Assembly: GCA_905250125.1 (NCBI GenBank)
Contig: CAJNOL010000635.1
Coordinates: 9,942 to 73,941, forward strand
Origin: Rotaria sordida
Taxonomy: Eukaryota; Rotifera; Eurotatoria; Philodinida; Philodinidae
Direction: 5' to 3'
Length of the DNA: 64,000 bases
The notes under the pieces are model-generated. The model was given only the letters and a program-made list of their open reading frames with translations, was not told where the DNA came from and did not search any database. The position numbers were made by a program, and so were the translations under genes. Positions within the stretch are counted from its first letter, which is position 1. The number at the start of each line of letters is the position of its first letter. Positions 1 through 12,400 of this stretch are shown in pieces.

Positions 1-3000
1 ATAAATATATTCAACAGATTATTTTAGTTAGTTATATTTTACGAACGATGTTTATTGATTAATTTTAATTTTTTTTTTGCCGTTTAAAACACTTTTAAAC
101 ACTTTGTGCCAGTCTAATATATGAAGTAGAAAATGACAGATCTACAGGATATATGAAGAATATGTGAATAAGCTTTGTTAAATTAAAGAATGTAAACCAT
201 AATTACTACTTCAAAATAGCGGATAAAATTTTGCCTCGTTTAGTGTGCACCAATAATTAATAATAATATTTTTTTGTGTTTAAATAATAGAACTCAGTTC
301 GTAAGGTATAAACCGAATACAAAGTTCATTCAAACTTGTCATCTATCATGAAAGCAACTTTCTCATGACATTGTATTTACTTTTGCATGAAATCATGTTT
401 TATTTAGCTTTCTTATTTGCTTGACATGTATTCGTGATTTATGCAATATAATAAATTGAGAATTTGATGTCAGTACTTAATCTTTGTCCTCTCTATGGCA
501 GGTACAAATATGAACTATATATGGAAAAAAAAATTTTCACTTAATAATATATACTTGACCTGAGAGAATGTTCTCATTTAACGTAATATCATTCTATTTT
601 TGATAATTAAAAAGATAAATTTCATAAGCAATTTAACCTTTAAATGTTCTTAAAGAGCATAGATCTTCAATGGAAATATTCATTAATAGTAAAATTGAAT
701 TAAGTTTAAAAAAAGACAAATTAATCTTCTTAACTATTGAGATGAAAAATGAATAGAACAATTTCTCATTTTTATATTAAAAAAACCAAAAAAAAAGATA
801 ACAGAGGTTCATTCTGATTTTCATATTCATGATCTTTTTCTCGAACATAATCAGTTTATTTTTATTAAAATCATAAGTTTTTCATCTTTGAGTTTTTTTA
901 TTTACGTATGAGAAAGTTACATTAATATGTTTTTATACAATTTATGATTTTATCTATTTACAAAAAAATTTTTAATAACTACAATTAATCGAACTAATAA
1001 ATTATTATGAATATTTCATAAATTATTCGTATAAAATATATTTATAATATACGATTTTACAAGCTAATTGATTATTCACTTTACTGAATTCTATATATTT
1101 CGAAAGAAATATAATATAATATTTTAAATCTTTGAGCAGCATATTTATTCTTTTATTAAATTTACTTTTTATTTCACATTTACTTTTTGTTCCATGATAA
1201 TCATGTTTTGTACGAAATTAATTTAATATTCATTCTATACATGTGTGTATAATACACAAGATTATGTCATTGTCTAATTTTGAACATAATATTGATGTGT
1301 ATTAAAAGATATCGAATGTATAGAAGAACATTCGAAAGAATTTAGTGATGAATATTAATGAAGTTAGCTTTGTAGAATTAATTATAATCTCTAGGCATTC
1401 AAAAAATTTCTAATTCAGCTTCTTTTTGTTTTTTAGATTAACTTATCATTAATCACTTCTTCCAATCTTTCTGTTAGATTTTGTTCTATCTAATCAATTG
1501 TTATTCAAGTAATGTTTTTTTTTTCAAGCAATCTATACGTCAAATACTTTTCTTCTTTGACCCATATATTCATGACAAAGCATTTTTAGACATGAAATTA
1601 TTCTTTTTTTCTCTATTCAAATAGATTAAACATGCATATGATGTTCATGTCATATGCTATTGATTAATAGAGAATAAATGTGCGCAATATGACAATGAAG
1701 AAGCAAGAGAATAAACAAGGAACATCAAGAGTCAAAAAAGAAAACGAAGAAGGAAATTCAATCAGTAGAAAAAAAAAATCAATTCAATATGCTATTAGTA
1801 CTGTTTGCTTCTATTATTTCCAATTGATGTTCTTTTTCTCTTTTGGTGAACGAGTAAAAAGGAAGCAAAAATGAGTATAACGGATATGTGGGTTGTCTTA
1901 GTCGTTAAGAATAATTGTGATTGTGTATTAAACTTTTGTCTTTTATTGTTTGATCAACCAATATCCTGAATTTTGTAAAAAAACATTTTAAACAAATCAT
2001 TGCGGATGTACGATACACGTGAGTACGTATACTGATTCATCATAATTCCATATCGTACTATTTCTGATCATTCTTAAATAGATTGACTTTTATATCCAAA
2101 TCTTCATTTTTATTTTTGGTTGTCAATACTATGAATATTCTGTCTTTTTTTTTTATCTTCTTTTATAATAGACAAAAAATGATTATTAGCTCATACAAAA
2201 AAAGAAGTATCTAGCAGCAAAATACAATTCTCTTGAGATTTTTTAAAGAATTTTTCAAGTGAATAAACAATATCCTTTTGCATTCATTATGATCCAAGTC
2301 TTTAGACGAAAAGAAAATAAGCATGATTATTATTCATTGTTTCGATTCATTGACGTCACATAGATACTAAGATCATTCTTTCGAAAAAGAAAAAAAGACA
2401 TAGAGTACATATTAATTATTTTAATATCTCTATGGAGGTTATACAAAAAGAAAGTCGAACAAAAGAAAAAAAAAATTGATTAGATTTCTATATAAAATTA
2501 TAAAATGTTCATTAAAAGTATAATGCGTCGACATTTCTTTTGACTATAAAAAGCAAAAACTTTCATTAATGTAATCTATGTATCTGCATAGGGTAACTTC
2601 ATTAACGTATATATTTGCATATATAGAAAAAGAGCATGAGTACTAAAAAAGTTCATTTTACAGGGTTATGAGACTATCGAAAAATGTTATATAAGATAAA
2701 TTTTATAGCAAAATAAGTCTGATCGAATATGAATTTTAATGATATGAATTAAGACGAAGTATTCATGTTCAATTTGAAAATTCATCGATCATCGATATTA
2801 AAAAAAAAAAAAAGTGTTTTTATATGAGATGAATGACAAAATAATTCTTATTTATTAAAGAGATGGATAATTTGAAAACAAGTCAAATGAATAGGAAGGA
2901 AAATCTAGAAGCGGTTTTCTTTTTCTATCACATAATCAGCTACTTGATTCGTCAGAATATACTGTCATAGGATGAGGAAAGAAAAATGAGTCTAGATACT

Positions 3001-4572
3001 TTTTCATGTTCTTCTATTATTTCTAAATTATTTACTTTTCTTCTGTTTTAATATGAATATTGAATAAAATTTCGAAGGCATACATGTAATTAAGATATAT
3101 TTCTAATATGTTATGATTTCATGAATACTTTTGTTAAACAAAAAAATGATTATAATTAATTTTTGATATCGTAGAAAATCTTTTCTTCTGTCATACAATT
3201 GACTTTCATTATATCACTAAATCTGATTTTCAATGAATTTTCTCTATGATAAGAACTTATCTTATATTGCAAGTAGAATCTTACCCTTAGGATAAATATT
3301 TCTACATATCCTGTATATATTACTATTTTTTTTCTTAGCAGAATCTCAGTAAATAATAATAATAATACTAGATTGTTTTTAATACACTAATAATTGTTTA
3401 TCCAGAAGTATGGATAACATGTATATTATTGTTGTGGATATAATATTCACTATAGAGTTAATCTATATCTCTGTAATATTGTCAAAATTTTATTTCATTT
3501 TTTTCTTTATATTTTAATAGATACGTCTAATTATTATTCAAAAAAAAATTCTTACAGTACGTTCAAAGATTAGATGTTTTACATGACTTCTTTTTTTATA
3601 ATATAAGATATCGTCTCTCGTTCGTTGTCTTGTATGAAATATCAATCTAGTCTATCTATCTTGTATTTCTACTCTTTAAAAAAAACATATCATGTCATCA
3701 TCCGACTTTCTCATTTTCTTTTTTCTTCTTTCTAGAGTTAGTTTTGTGTAAATTAAGCAGCGTAGGATATTTTCTTTTTTTTGAGTTAAGAAAATTTTTT
3801 CTCATTTTATTTTATAATAATAAAAGATGTTGTCACCTTTTTCTTTTCTGAATAATAATGTCAAACTTATACGTTGATGGTGACATATGTTGTCATCTGT
3901 TTCTGCGATAGAATTATCTATGAACATAAAATGACATTGAAAGCCCTCATTAAAAAAATAAAAAAGATATATAAATGTCAACAAGCATACAGATTATTTT
4001 TTTTTTCTATTGATTATGAGTCATGGAAACCGAGTTTTTCAGCGATAGGTTCTTTTATTGGTTGCTTTCATTTTTTTTTTTTTAGTCTTGATCTCAAAAT
4101 AAGAATTTGATAGTTTCTTAGGAATAAAGATCTATAAAAAAGCAGAGAGAAAGAGAAAGAAATGTAAATCTGGCCAGAGAACAGTAAAAAAGAGAAGGAT
4201 GTCTATCATAGAAAATTCTAGTCATTTTTCCTTTTTTAACTATATTCTTTTATTATTATACATCTTTTATATATATTTTTATTTTCTACTATTTGCATTT
4301 AATTCTTTAGAATTTGTTTGTGCATTGAATGCTTAATATTCTATAATAAATGAAGTTCTCTTATCTTTTCTTTTTTTTTAATTCTAGATCATTGCCGATT
4401 ATTTACTGGAAGAAGTATCGTTCAACGTCTAAATATCATTAAAATAATTATCTTCAACAAGTTAATGTAAATTATTCCAAATGATTATAATGATGACAGA
4501 ACACGGAGGTCATTTTCATATATTATAAATATCGATAGTTTCTTTTTTTCTTTTCTTATAAACTAAATTTTC
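1..4572. other. AT-rich intergenic spacer
   Basis: I see no gene here. The open frames are short, low-complexity (Lys/Asn/Phe/Ile-rich) and lack splice-signal partners. The only discrete site noticed is a perfect CRE-like palindrome TGACGTCA at 2351-2358, which could be chance. Homopolymer A and T runs are frequent. Confidence 0.6.
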
Positions 4573-6150
4573 ATGAATTCAAATTATTCTAATTTTAATA
4601 CATTACCTATTTATAAATTATATTTTGATGATATTGAAGAATTATTTCTTCATAAAATATCATTTAAATATCTATTTATTTCATCATTAATAATATGTTT
4701 CTTTATATTAGCTAGTATTATTATATTATTATATAGATCAAAAACAATATTTCTTGCATGCCTTATACCATTTATATATTCTTTATTATTCTATGATTTT
4801 ATTCAATTATTATCAATAATTTTACTTAAATATAATTTAATAAATATTAATGAAAAATATTTTGGTGAAATATGTCGTTGGCCTTATTATTTAAAAGCTG
4901 CATCCGAAGCAGGACAATGTTTAACATTAGTACTTATATGTGCGATACGAAGTCAAAAAATTCGACATTTTTTAAAACATAATTATTTACCAAATACTGG
5001 TCATATTCATGCTCGTGCATTAACATTTGTTTGTTTATTATTTATAATTTATGTTAATAATTGGATAACACATTTAAAAGTTGAAAAAATTCATGTAGTT
5101 ACATTGAATGAATCAAATTATGGAATAAATATTCAAGAATATCCAATAACATTTTATGGACGAAATCATGTTAAATTAAATGATTATGAACAATTTTATT
5201 TAGATCTTGAAAAATATACACAAAATTACGAAAAATTTCAAATAGGACAAAATAAAGGAAGAAAAATTATTCATAATGATAAAGATGATTCAGTAAATGA
5301 AATAGTAATAAAAATTCCTTATGGTGATTTTTATGGTCAACAAAATACAATAAAATTAAATCGAACACGACGAAAACTTGGAAAACGTCGTCATATATTA
5401 AATAAAACAATTTATGGTAATAATTCATATCGTATACATCGTTGTACATTTGGACAAAGAAATTTTTTCTTAGCAAATTTTTTATCTTTAATACATTCAA
5501 TATGTTATTTAATATTAATAATTTATTATTTAACAACAATTTATCGATATAAAATTCCATATATAACTACAGATTATCGTCAAAATTTACATCATGAAGT
5601 ATATACACTTGGACGAAAAAAATCTGTTGATCGTTATAAACAAATAATGTTATTAATACATTTAAGACGTTTTCAATATGTTGTTATTTATTGTTATACA
5701 ACAATTATTTTAATTCGTCTTATTTATGTATGTTCATTTACATTTATTTTATGTTTAATTCAATCACCATTTAAATGGTTAACAATGAAAATATTCTATT
5801 ATATATTATTTATTATTGTATATTATTCAATACCTTTACGTATTATTGTTTTATTTATTTATTTATTTTTAAGTTTATTTTCATCACATATTCATTCAAT
5901 AGTTTATTATATATTTCATACAAAATTACATTTTTCATGTAAATTACAAAAACCAACAGTACGTTTTCATTTACATATTGTACAATATCCTCAAAGAAAT
6001 TTAGAACATGATAAACATTCAAAAGATTCATTAGTTCATGATTTAACATCATCAATTTATGATGAACAAACACCTATATCTATAAATGAAACAATTGGTA
6101 TCTATGAAGAAAATAGTAGTAATCAGCCTCCCATAAGAACAAGTATATGA
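4573..6150 (+). CDS. Seven-transmembrane receptor-like membrane protein, intronless
   Basis: A single uninterrupted 525-codon frame. Hydrophobic segments lie near residues 35-56, 59-86, 105-125, 148-165, 300-326, 369-398 and 409-439, which is the count expected of a GPCR. A Cys before segment 3 (in GEICRWPYY) could be the conserved extracellular Cys. After segment 3 the sequence is ICAIRSQKI, so at most a degenerate Arg stands in for DRY. A long polar loop of about 130 residues, rich in basic residues and with N-glycosylation sequons, separates segments 4 and 5. The tail after residue 440 is hydrophilic. A polyadenylation hexamer AATAAA lies at 6229-6234, about 80 bp past the stop, which supports a real transcript. 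Ligand and family are not recognised; a non-GPCR polytopic protein is possible. The first ATG of the frame is used. Confidence 0.65.
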   Translation: MNSNYSNFNTLPIYKLYFDDIEELFLHKISFKYLFISSLIICFFILASIIILLYRSKTIFLACLIPFIYSLLFYDFIQLLSIILLKYNLININEKYFGEICRWPYYLKAASEAGQCLTLVLICAIRSQKIRHFLKHNYLPNTGHIHARALTFVCLLFIIYVNNWITHLKVEKIHVVTLNESNYGINIQEYPITFYGRNHVKLNDYEQFYLDLEKYTQNYEKFQIGQNKGRKIIHNDKDDSVNEIVIKIPYGDFYGQQNTIKLNRTRRKLGKRRHILNKTIYGNNSYRIHRCTFGQRNFFLANFLSLIHSICYLILIIYYLTTIYRYKIPYITTDYRQNLHHEVYTLGRKKSVDRYKQIMLLIHLRRFQYVVIYCYTTIILIRLIYVCSFTFILCLIQSPFKWLTMKIFYYILFIIVYYSIPLRIIVLFIYLFLSLFSSHIHSIVYYIFHTKLHFSCKLQKPTVRFHLHIVQYPQRNLEHDKHSKDSLVHDLTSSIYDEQTPISINETIGIYEENSSNQPPIRTSI

Positions 6151-7189
6151 GGAATTGTAAATGAATTTGAAACTAGGAAACTGTGATTGGTATTTTGTTC
6201 TTCGTATTTCTTTTTTGTTTTTTGAAAAAATAAAATTATATAAATAAATCATTTTTTAAGTTTTAATTAATTTTAAAAAAAGAAACATTCTAAATACTCA
6301 TAAAACTGTAAGATAACTTTCTTAGTTTTTCTTTTCGACTCTATTCACATGACTTTTCTCGATCTATGTGATTTGAATCAAATGATTTTTACTAACAATT
6401 AAATTGTATAGAACTAAAATTAAATATTCCATCTATTAAACGATTACTTATAATAGATGTTATTCGTGTCTTCTCTCCATACACTAAACTATAAATAATA
6501 AATATTTGCAAATGTAGAATTTGGTATCTCACAGTAAAATTTAACAAAAATTTTCTGACAATATAATTTTCTTTTTTTTTCATACTTCTTAACATTCTCT
6601 TAAATTACATACGGTTCATTTTTATCTTTGAAATATAATATGTTTCTGTTAATTGCAGATTATCTATGCCTTACTACCTTCTCATTTTATAGTATGATTA
6701 TATTTCTACATTTGCATGTTTTTTTGCCTTAATGAAGAAGGAAATTTGTTTTTTTTTATGTCGATCCGTTTACATAGTTTGTTTTTCATATTTTGAACTT
6801 CATATATCATGAAAGTACTTAGTTCTTAAAATAAGAGTTAATATATTTCAATATGCAATTTTTTCTGCTAGATTAAACTACTATTCCGTTTAAGGAAATG
6901 GAAGACGATATAAAGAATTTCTAAATAGTTAATGTAATCAATGATCTGTCAATAATTAAGGTTAAATACAAAAGACCTTTCTATTTGAAAAAATGTCTAG
7001 TTTCATTCAAAGCTTGAAACCTATTATATCGATTGCTTTAATATCAACGACAAAATCCTTGCGAACTATTTTCTTGATATTAAAAATATAGAATTTATGG
7101 TTAGAATAAATTTATGTAGATGTAATATGACTAATGCAAGACTGAACGTTTAATAGAAATAAACACAGTATTGATAGATTGTTTAAGTT
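6151..7189. other. Intergenic spacer downstream of the receptor-like gene
   Basis: It holds the AATAAA at 6229-6234 that probably ends the upstream transcript. No coding frame or repeat is supported in the rest. Confidence 0.5.
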
Positions 7190-7412
7190 TGTCTTAAATA
7201 CATTCTTGAATAGCATTTGTATGGTTCATTGGCGACATTGTCTTGTTTATATTAGAAATTTTGAATTCAATAAGATTCTATACTAGTTCAGTAGCGTTAA
7301 AATACGAACTATAACTAGATCATTGATATAATTCAATATTCTATGTTCAACTAGAAAATGTGACCAATGAAACATGAAATGACTTATTAATAGCCATTAT
7401 TCAAGAATGTAT
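7190..7412. repeat. Short imperfect inverted repeat
   Basis: The left arm at about 7194-7239 contains ATACATTCTTGAATA and GGTTCATTGG. The same blocks recur inverted at about 7360-7412 (TATTCAAGAATGTAT, then CCAATGAAAC on the + strand). The arms are 40-50 bp, with indels, around a roughly 120-bp loop. This is probably a decayed foldback or MITE. Confidence 0.5.
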
Positions 7413-7798
7413 TCAAAAGATTTCTATTAGCCTATCAATTCTTTATATCATTCTATTAAAACTTTTATCTCTATTATAAGCATCTACTTTTATGCTATTC
7501 ATATATATCTATATAAAAATTTGTTCTAATTATAAGTTTGAAGGTATATACTTAAAGTACGATTCATAAGCATTTTGTCCTTGATAGTTATATTTAAAAG
7601 TCTAATATATCGGTACACAACTACTATCTTTAGAATATTAAAATAATTTATTTTCATGACAAATATTTCATCTTTCTTTATAATCATATATTTTATAATG
7701 AAAATGTTCATGTACATAATAAAAACTCTAATACTCTACATTCAAATGCAATTTATGATACAATGATTCTACAGTATATGTAACATATTTACATTGAA

Positions 7799-8450
7799 TT
7801 TCTTTCAAATCGATTTTCACATTTGAAATCATGTAGAATATAGTCAATTCACTTAACTATGATGACAAAAGATCTACTGTAGATTTTTATATTGAAGAGA
7901 CCAATGATTTACAAAATTATAGCTAATAGTATATAAAAATACTGCAAAAAATGTCGGTCATCAAATATCCCTAAAGTACAATTTTGATACATAGTGACAT
8001 AGCAGATTTTGTAAAGCAAAATTCACTCTACACATCCACCTATGACACTTTTCATGGGAGTACCAAACAGGAGAACGTCTTTTTAGTGCGAAAAGGTTAT
8101 CTTATAATAGTAATATACTTATAATTTGATTATTTTGTGCTAAAAAGACTTCCCTTCTGTTTAGTACTTCTGTGAAAAGTGTTATATATAGGAGTGTAGA
8201 ATGAATTTTGCTTTATAAAATTTGCTACATCACTATGTGGCTCAATTCCACTTTAGTAATATATGATGATTGACATATTAGCATTTCTTTTTATTGTATT
8301 TTTATATACTATTAGCTATTATATTTTTTCATAATTTTCTGAATCACTTGTCTCTTCAATATAAGAATTTACAGTAGATCTTTTGTCATCATAGTGAGTA
8401 AATCAACTATGTTCTACACGATTTCAAATATGAAAATCGATTTGAAGGAA
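7799..8450. repeat. Long-armed foldback element, intergenic
   Basis: The left arm (from about 7799) and right arm (to about 8450) are near-complementary over roughly 300 bp each, meeting near 8120. For example TTCAAATCGATTTTCA at the left end is inverted at about 8428-8446, GATGACAAAAGATCTACTGTA near 7860 is inverted near 8370-8390, and GTCTTTTTAG near 8080 is inverted near 8145. No open frame is present. The structure is that of a MITE or hairpin element. It lies between the receptor-like gene and the 3' end of CEP104. Confidence 0.85.
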
Positions 8451-9446
8451 CTTAAGCAAGTTCAGTAGACGTTTCCTTACTTATTAATGATAATAGTTAT
8501 TCTTTCTTTTTTGTTTTCAAAAAGGCATGAATATAAACATTTTTATATGACTATGATTTTATTTTTTCATAAATATATCGTTAAAGAAAATTATTAATAA
8601 TATTTTATACAAATTATAATTGAATATTGAATTGAAATTATTATATTAGAGGAAATTTTTGTTTTCATAAAAGTAAAAAAAAAAACTTAATAATAACTCT
8701 ATAGAATTAGATAATTGCCTATCACATGAACAAGAAAGATAGGAAATTATCAATATATTGTTATTGTTCATTAAGTGGATCACTTTTCATAGTTGATGAT
8801 GCATCATAACACTAACAACACAATTGCAAATTTAAGATATTGTCTTATTTTATTAATACTTCTATGAAGTCCAAAAGATCCTTTGAAGCATGAACATTTT
8901 AGTTTTTATTATCAATCCTTCGCAGTATAATTGTTCTCAAAAGGAAACATTATCCTCCTCACTTGCATTATCATATGTGAAAGTCATAACAAACTCAATT
9001 TTTCCCTATAATCTTCGGAAAATCTGTTTTTTTTTGTATCGAATCCTCATTAAAATAAATTCAATCAGTTCATGATTTAATCTTCTATTCATAAATAATT
9101 TAATCATTGATTCTTATAAACACATATACGTCAAATAAAATCCATATGAATTAAATTTCAAGCTTGAATTTATTTATAAAGTGCATATATTAACATAAAA
9201 CGTTTACAAAAAAAAAAAAATAACAATAATCAATCACTCTCAAAAACAGACACACATTAAAAAATAATGTCTAGATATAAACAATCAAATTTTTTATTCA
9301 CTTAACTTCGTTGATGGTTTTTTTTGTTTCAAAAAAAAAAAAATAGATGCATTCAAATGAAGCATAAATATTATATATATATAATATTAAAATGTTTAAG
9401 AATATTGAAAATCTTTCTTTTGTTTTTTTTTTCTCTTTTCTAATCT

Positions 9447-12400
9447 TTATTTTACAGTTGTTGTTACTTTTTTTTGTTTTTTTATAACATTGACTTGTGA
9501 TGTTGGAATAACAACAGCTTTTTGTTGTTGTTGTTGTTGTTGTTGAGAACTTTTATCTAGAATAAGAAATCAAATATTATTTTCTTCTGATTTTAATTTT
9601 ATTAATTTACTCTTTTTTAATGCTTGAAGACGTCGAGGATTTTTAACACAACCATCAACACCCATTAAATGTTCACGCCATGGTTTTTCACCATCACGAA
9701 TATTTATATGACATAATGGACAACGATTTGTATTTGATTTAGCTTCACTACATTCTTTAAGTTTAATATGAGTATCAAAATCATTTCCAATTGCTTCTGT
9801 ACATCGAGAACATTGTTGATATTTACTTTTTTTTGCACATTCACGTAATAAATGTTCAATATAAATTCCAATTTCAACTACCTATTAATATAGAAATAAA
9901 ACAAAAAAATTAAAAAAAAACGTCAAATCAAACAAACTTGATTGCATTCTTGACATCGTCGTAACATTGGACAACTTGCCCAATAATGTGTTTCGAGACC
10001 AGCACGAATAAAATCATCATTTTTTTCTCCACAAAATATACATGTACTAAAAAAAAATATAGTTCATTTAAATTTATAAATAACAAAATAATGAATTTCG
10101 ACATGTTGACAATTGAAATTATGAACTAAGCGAGGTTTAATTTATCAACATTAAGTAATATCTCTATTGAATAATCCATAACTTTTTTTGGTCATAACTA
10201 AAAACGAACGATTGAGAAGATCGATTACATAATTATGTATATACGATTTTGTAATGAGATATTCTTACTTTCAACCAAAGTTCATATTACCTTATTTGTA
10301 AATTTATCTATTACACTCTTATAGTCAATGTCAAAATCATGTTTAACAGCTAATATTATCAAGTGATTCAAACGTTTATCAAACTATTGAATTTCTTGGT
10401 TAGTGTCGTTATGTAGAATGATTTCTTACAATTTATTCTTGTAAAACTGGTATTATTATGGCAATTTTATTCATTTGTGGAAATGCAATTGACTAGACAA
10501 AAACAAAAAGAATTGCTTTCGACTTCAAACAATTCGAAAAAATCATTTGTTGTCTAAATGATTTTATTTACTTTTTGTTAGTAGGAATATTTCGTTAATA
10601 TCATTTTTCGCTCTTGAAATTTGTTTATGCGATTACGAAGTAGAATAAATTTTGTAGTTGTTGTTGTTTTTTTTTTCGTTATTTCATATTTAAAGAATAG
10701 AAGTGTTATTGTATAAGAGTAAATGCTTGACTGGGGTAACTTTGATGTTGTCTCTAAAGAAGTTTTTCTCAATCACTTCGAGTCAAATTTCAATGAATAT
10801 TCTTTTTTCGATTCTACTTCTGAGTTTTATTTTGAAAAACTTTATTTTAGCTACTCCGATTCTGTCAGAGTTGGAATTGGGTTTTGGAGTCCGATGCAAG
10901 TCTGTAATATTGAAATTATTGAAGTTTATTAATTGTTAAAATTTACGATATCGATTCTATAAGATGATTGTATCACATTTCGTATCAACACAGGTATTAT
11001 ATTGAAGTAATTATTAATATGGGGATGAATATTTTGAAATTCGCAACAATTAGTGATCTTAGATTTTTCAGTAATCGGACACGGAGATTTTGAGAAATGT
11101 TTCTATACTTTAGAAAATAGTCGTTTACTTTCTAACGAGAGACTATTTTCAACTGATCAATTGCTTTTGAATTTGAACTCTATGTATCAGGTAAACCTCG
11201 TTGCGATATAAAAAACCTCAAAAAGATAATTCTCCTTAGGCCTTCTGTGCAGAGTTATAGACATTTTAGCCTCCGGCTTGGTATACACCAACAAATCGAA
11301 TGAGAATATTTCAATCTGAGATTTGGCTCACAAGCAGATCTATTTGTCACTAAAATACCCTGAAAATTTTAGCTCAAAAGAATATTTCCTTCTCGAGCTA
11401 TTAAAGTCCCAAAAAACCAGAAAATTCTAGCATCTTTCATAACATATGAGTGATTTTCGAAACTTTAATATCTCGAGAAGGAAATATTCTTTTGAGCTGA
11501 AATTTTCAGAACATTCTACTAATAAATAAATCTGTCTATGAGCAAAATCTCAGGCCGCAAATACCATTATTCGATTGGTTAGTATATACCAAGCCGAAGG
11601 CTAAAATGCCTATAATTTTGAATAGAAGGTCTAAGAGAACTTACCCTTTTGGTATTTTTAATATCACACTGGGGTTTACCTTATACACAGAGTTCAAATT
11701 CAAAAAGAATTGATCAGTTGAAAACATTCCATCATAAGATGAGTCTAGAAATATAAATCTGTTCTGTCTCTCTTGAACTTGCGTAACAATATTAAAATTT
11801 CATTGAAATGGTATATGATTATCATGAATTTTTTCAATGTTTTATTTTGACCAGCAGTTTTGTAAGGATTTTATCTTATATAAAAAGAAGTTTCTCTAAT
11901 TTCAATTTTTAACTGTTACCATTCTCAAGATATTCATCTTAGAATAATATCTTCTGTAGCTTTAGTGTTCGTATTATCCCCGACTGGAGAGCGATTATCG
12001 GTGTATAGCGCACATTATACCGAATCGTCTACCGACAGTTTTCATCACATGGGAAATGATTCTAGATTGGATTTAATAATATCTTTCTTGTTAGTTATTG
12101 ATGACTGTCGTTGTTCTTAACTGATTATATCAATAACTTTCGAGTTTTAACACAGAATAAGTTAATATATTGCTATAGGCTTTCTATAAAGTATTCTTCT
12201 GTTATTACTTGTTACTATTTTTTAAGGAATGAAATATGATAAAATAAAATCTTACTTTTCTGGAGTAAATTCTGATTCATCAGCCATACTCATTGTTGGT
12301 GTTTTTCGATCGAATCGAGTTGGTGTACGAGATTTATGTGTTGAAGATTTTGCATCAAACTAAAACACGAAACTTTTGTGTAAAAAAATTGTATCAAAAT

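Noticed and set aside
10703-10939. Overlapping short frames in a CEP104 intron
   Set aside because: Two overlapping frames are equally open, composition is Phe/Ser/Leu-rich, and no signals support either.
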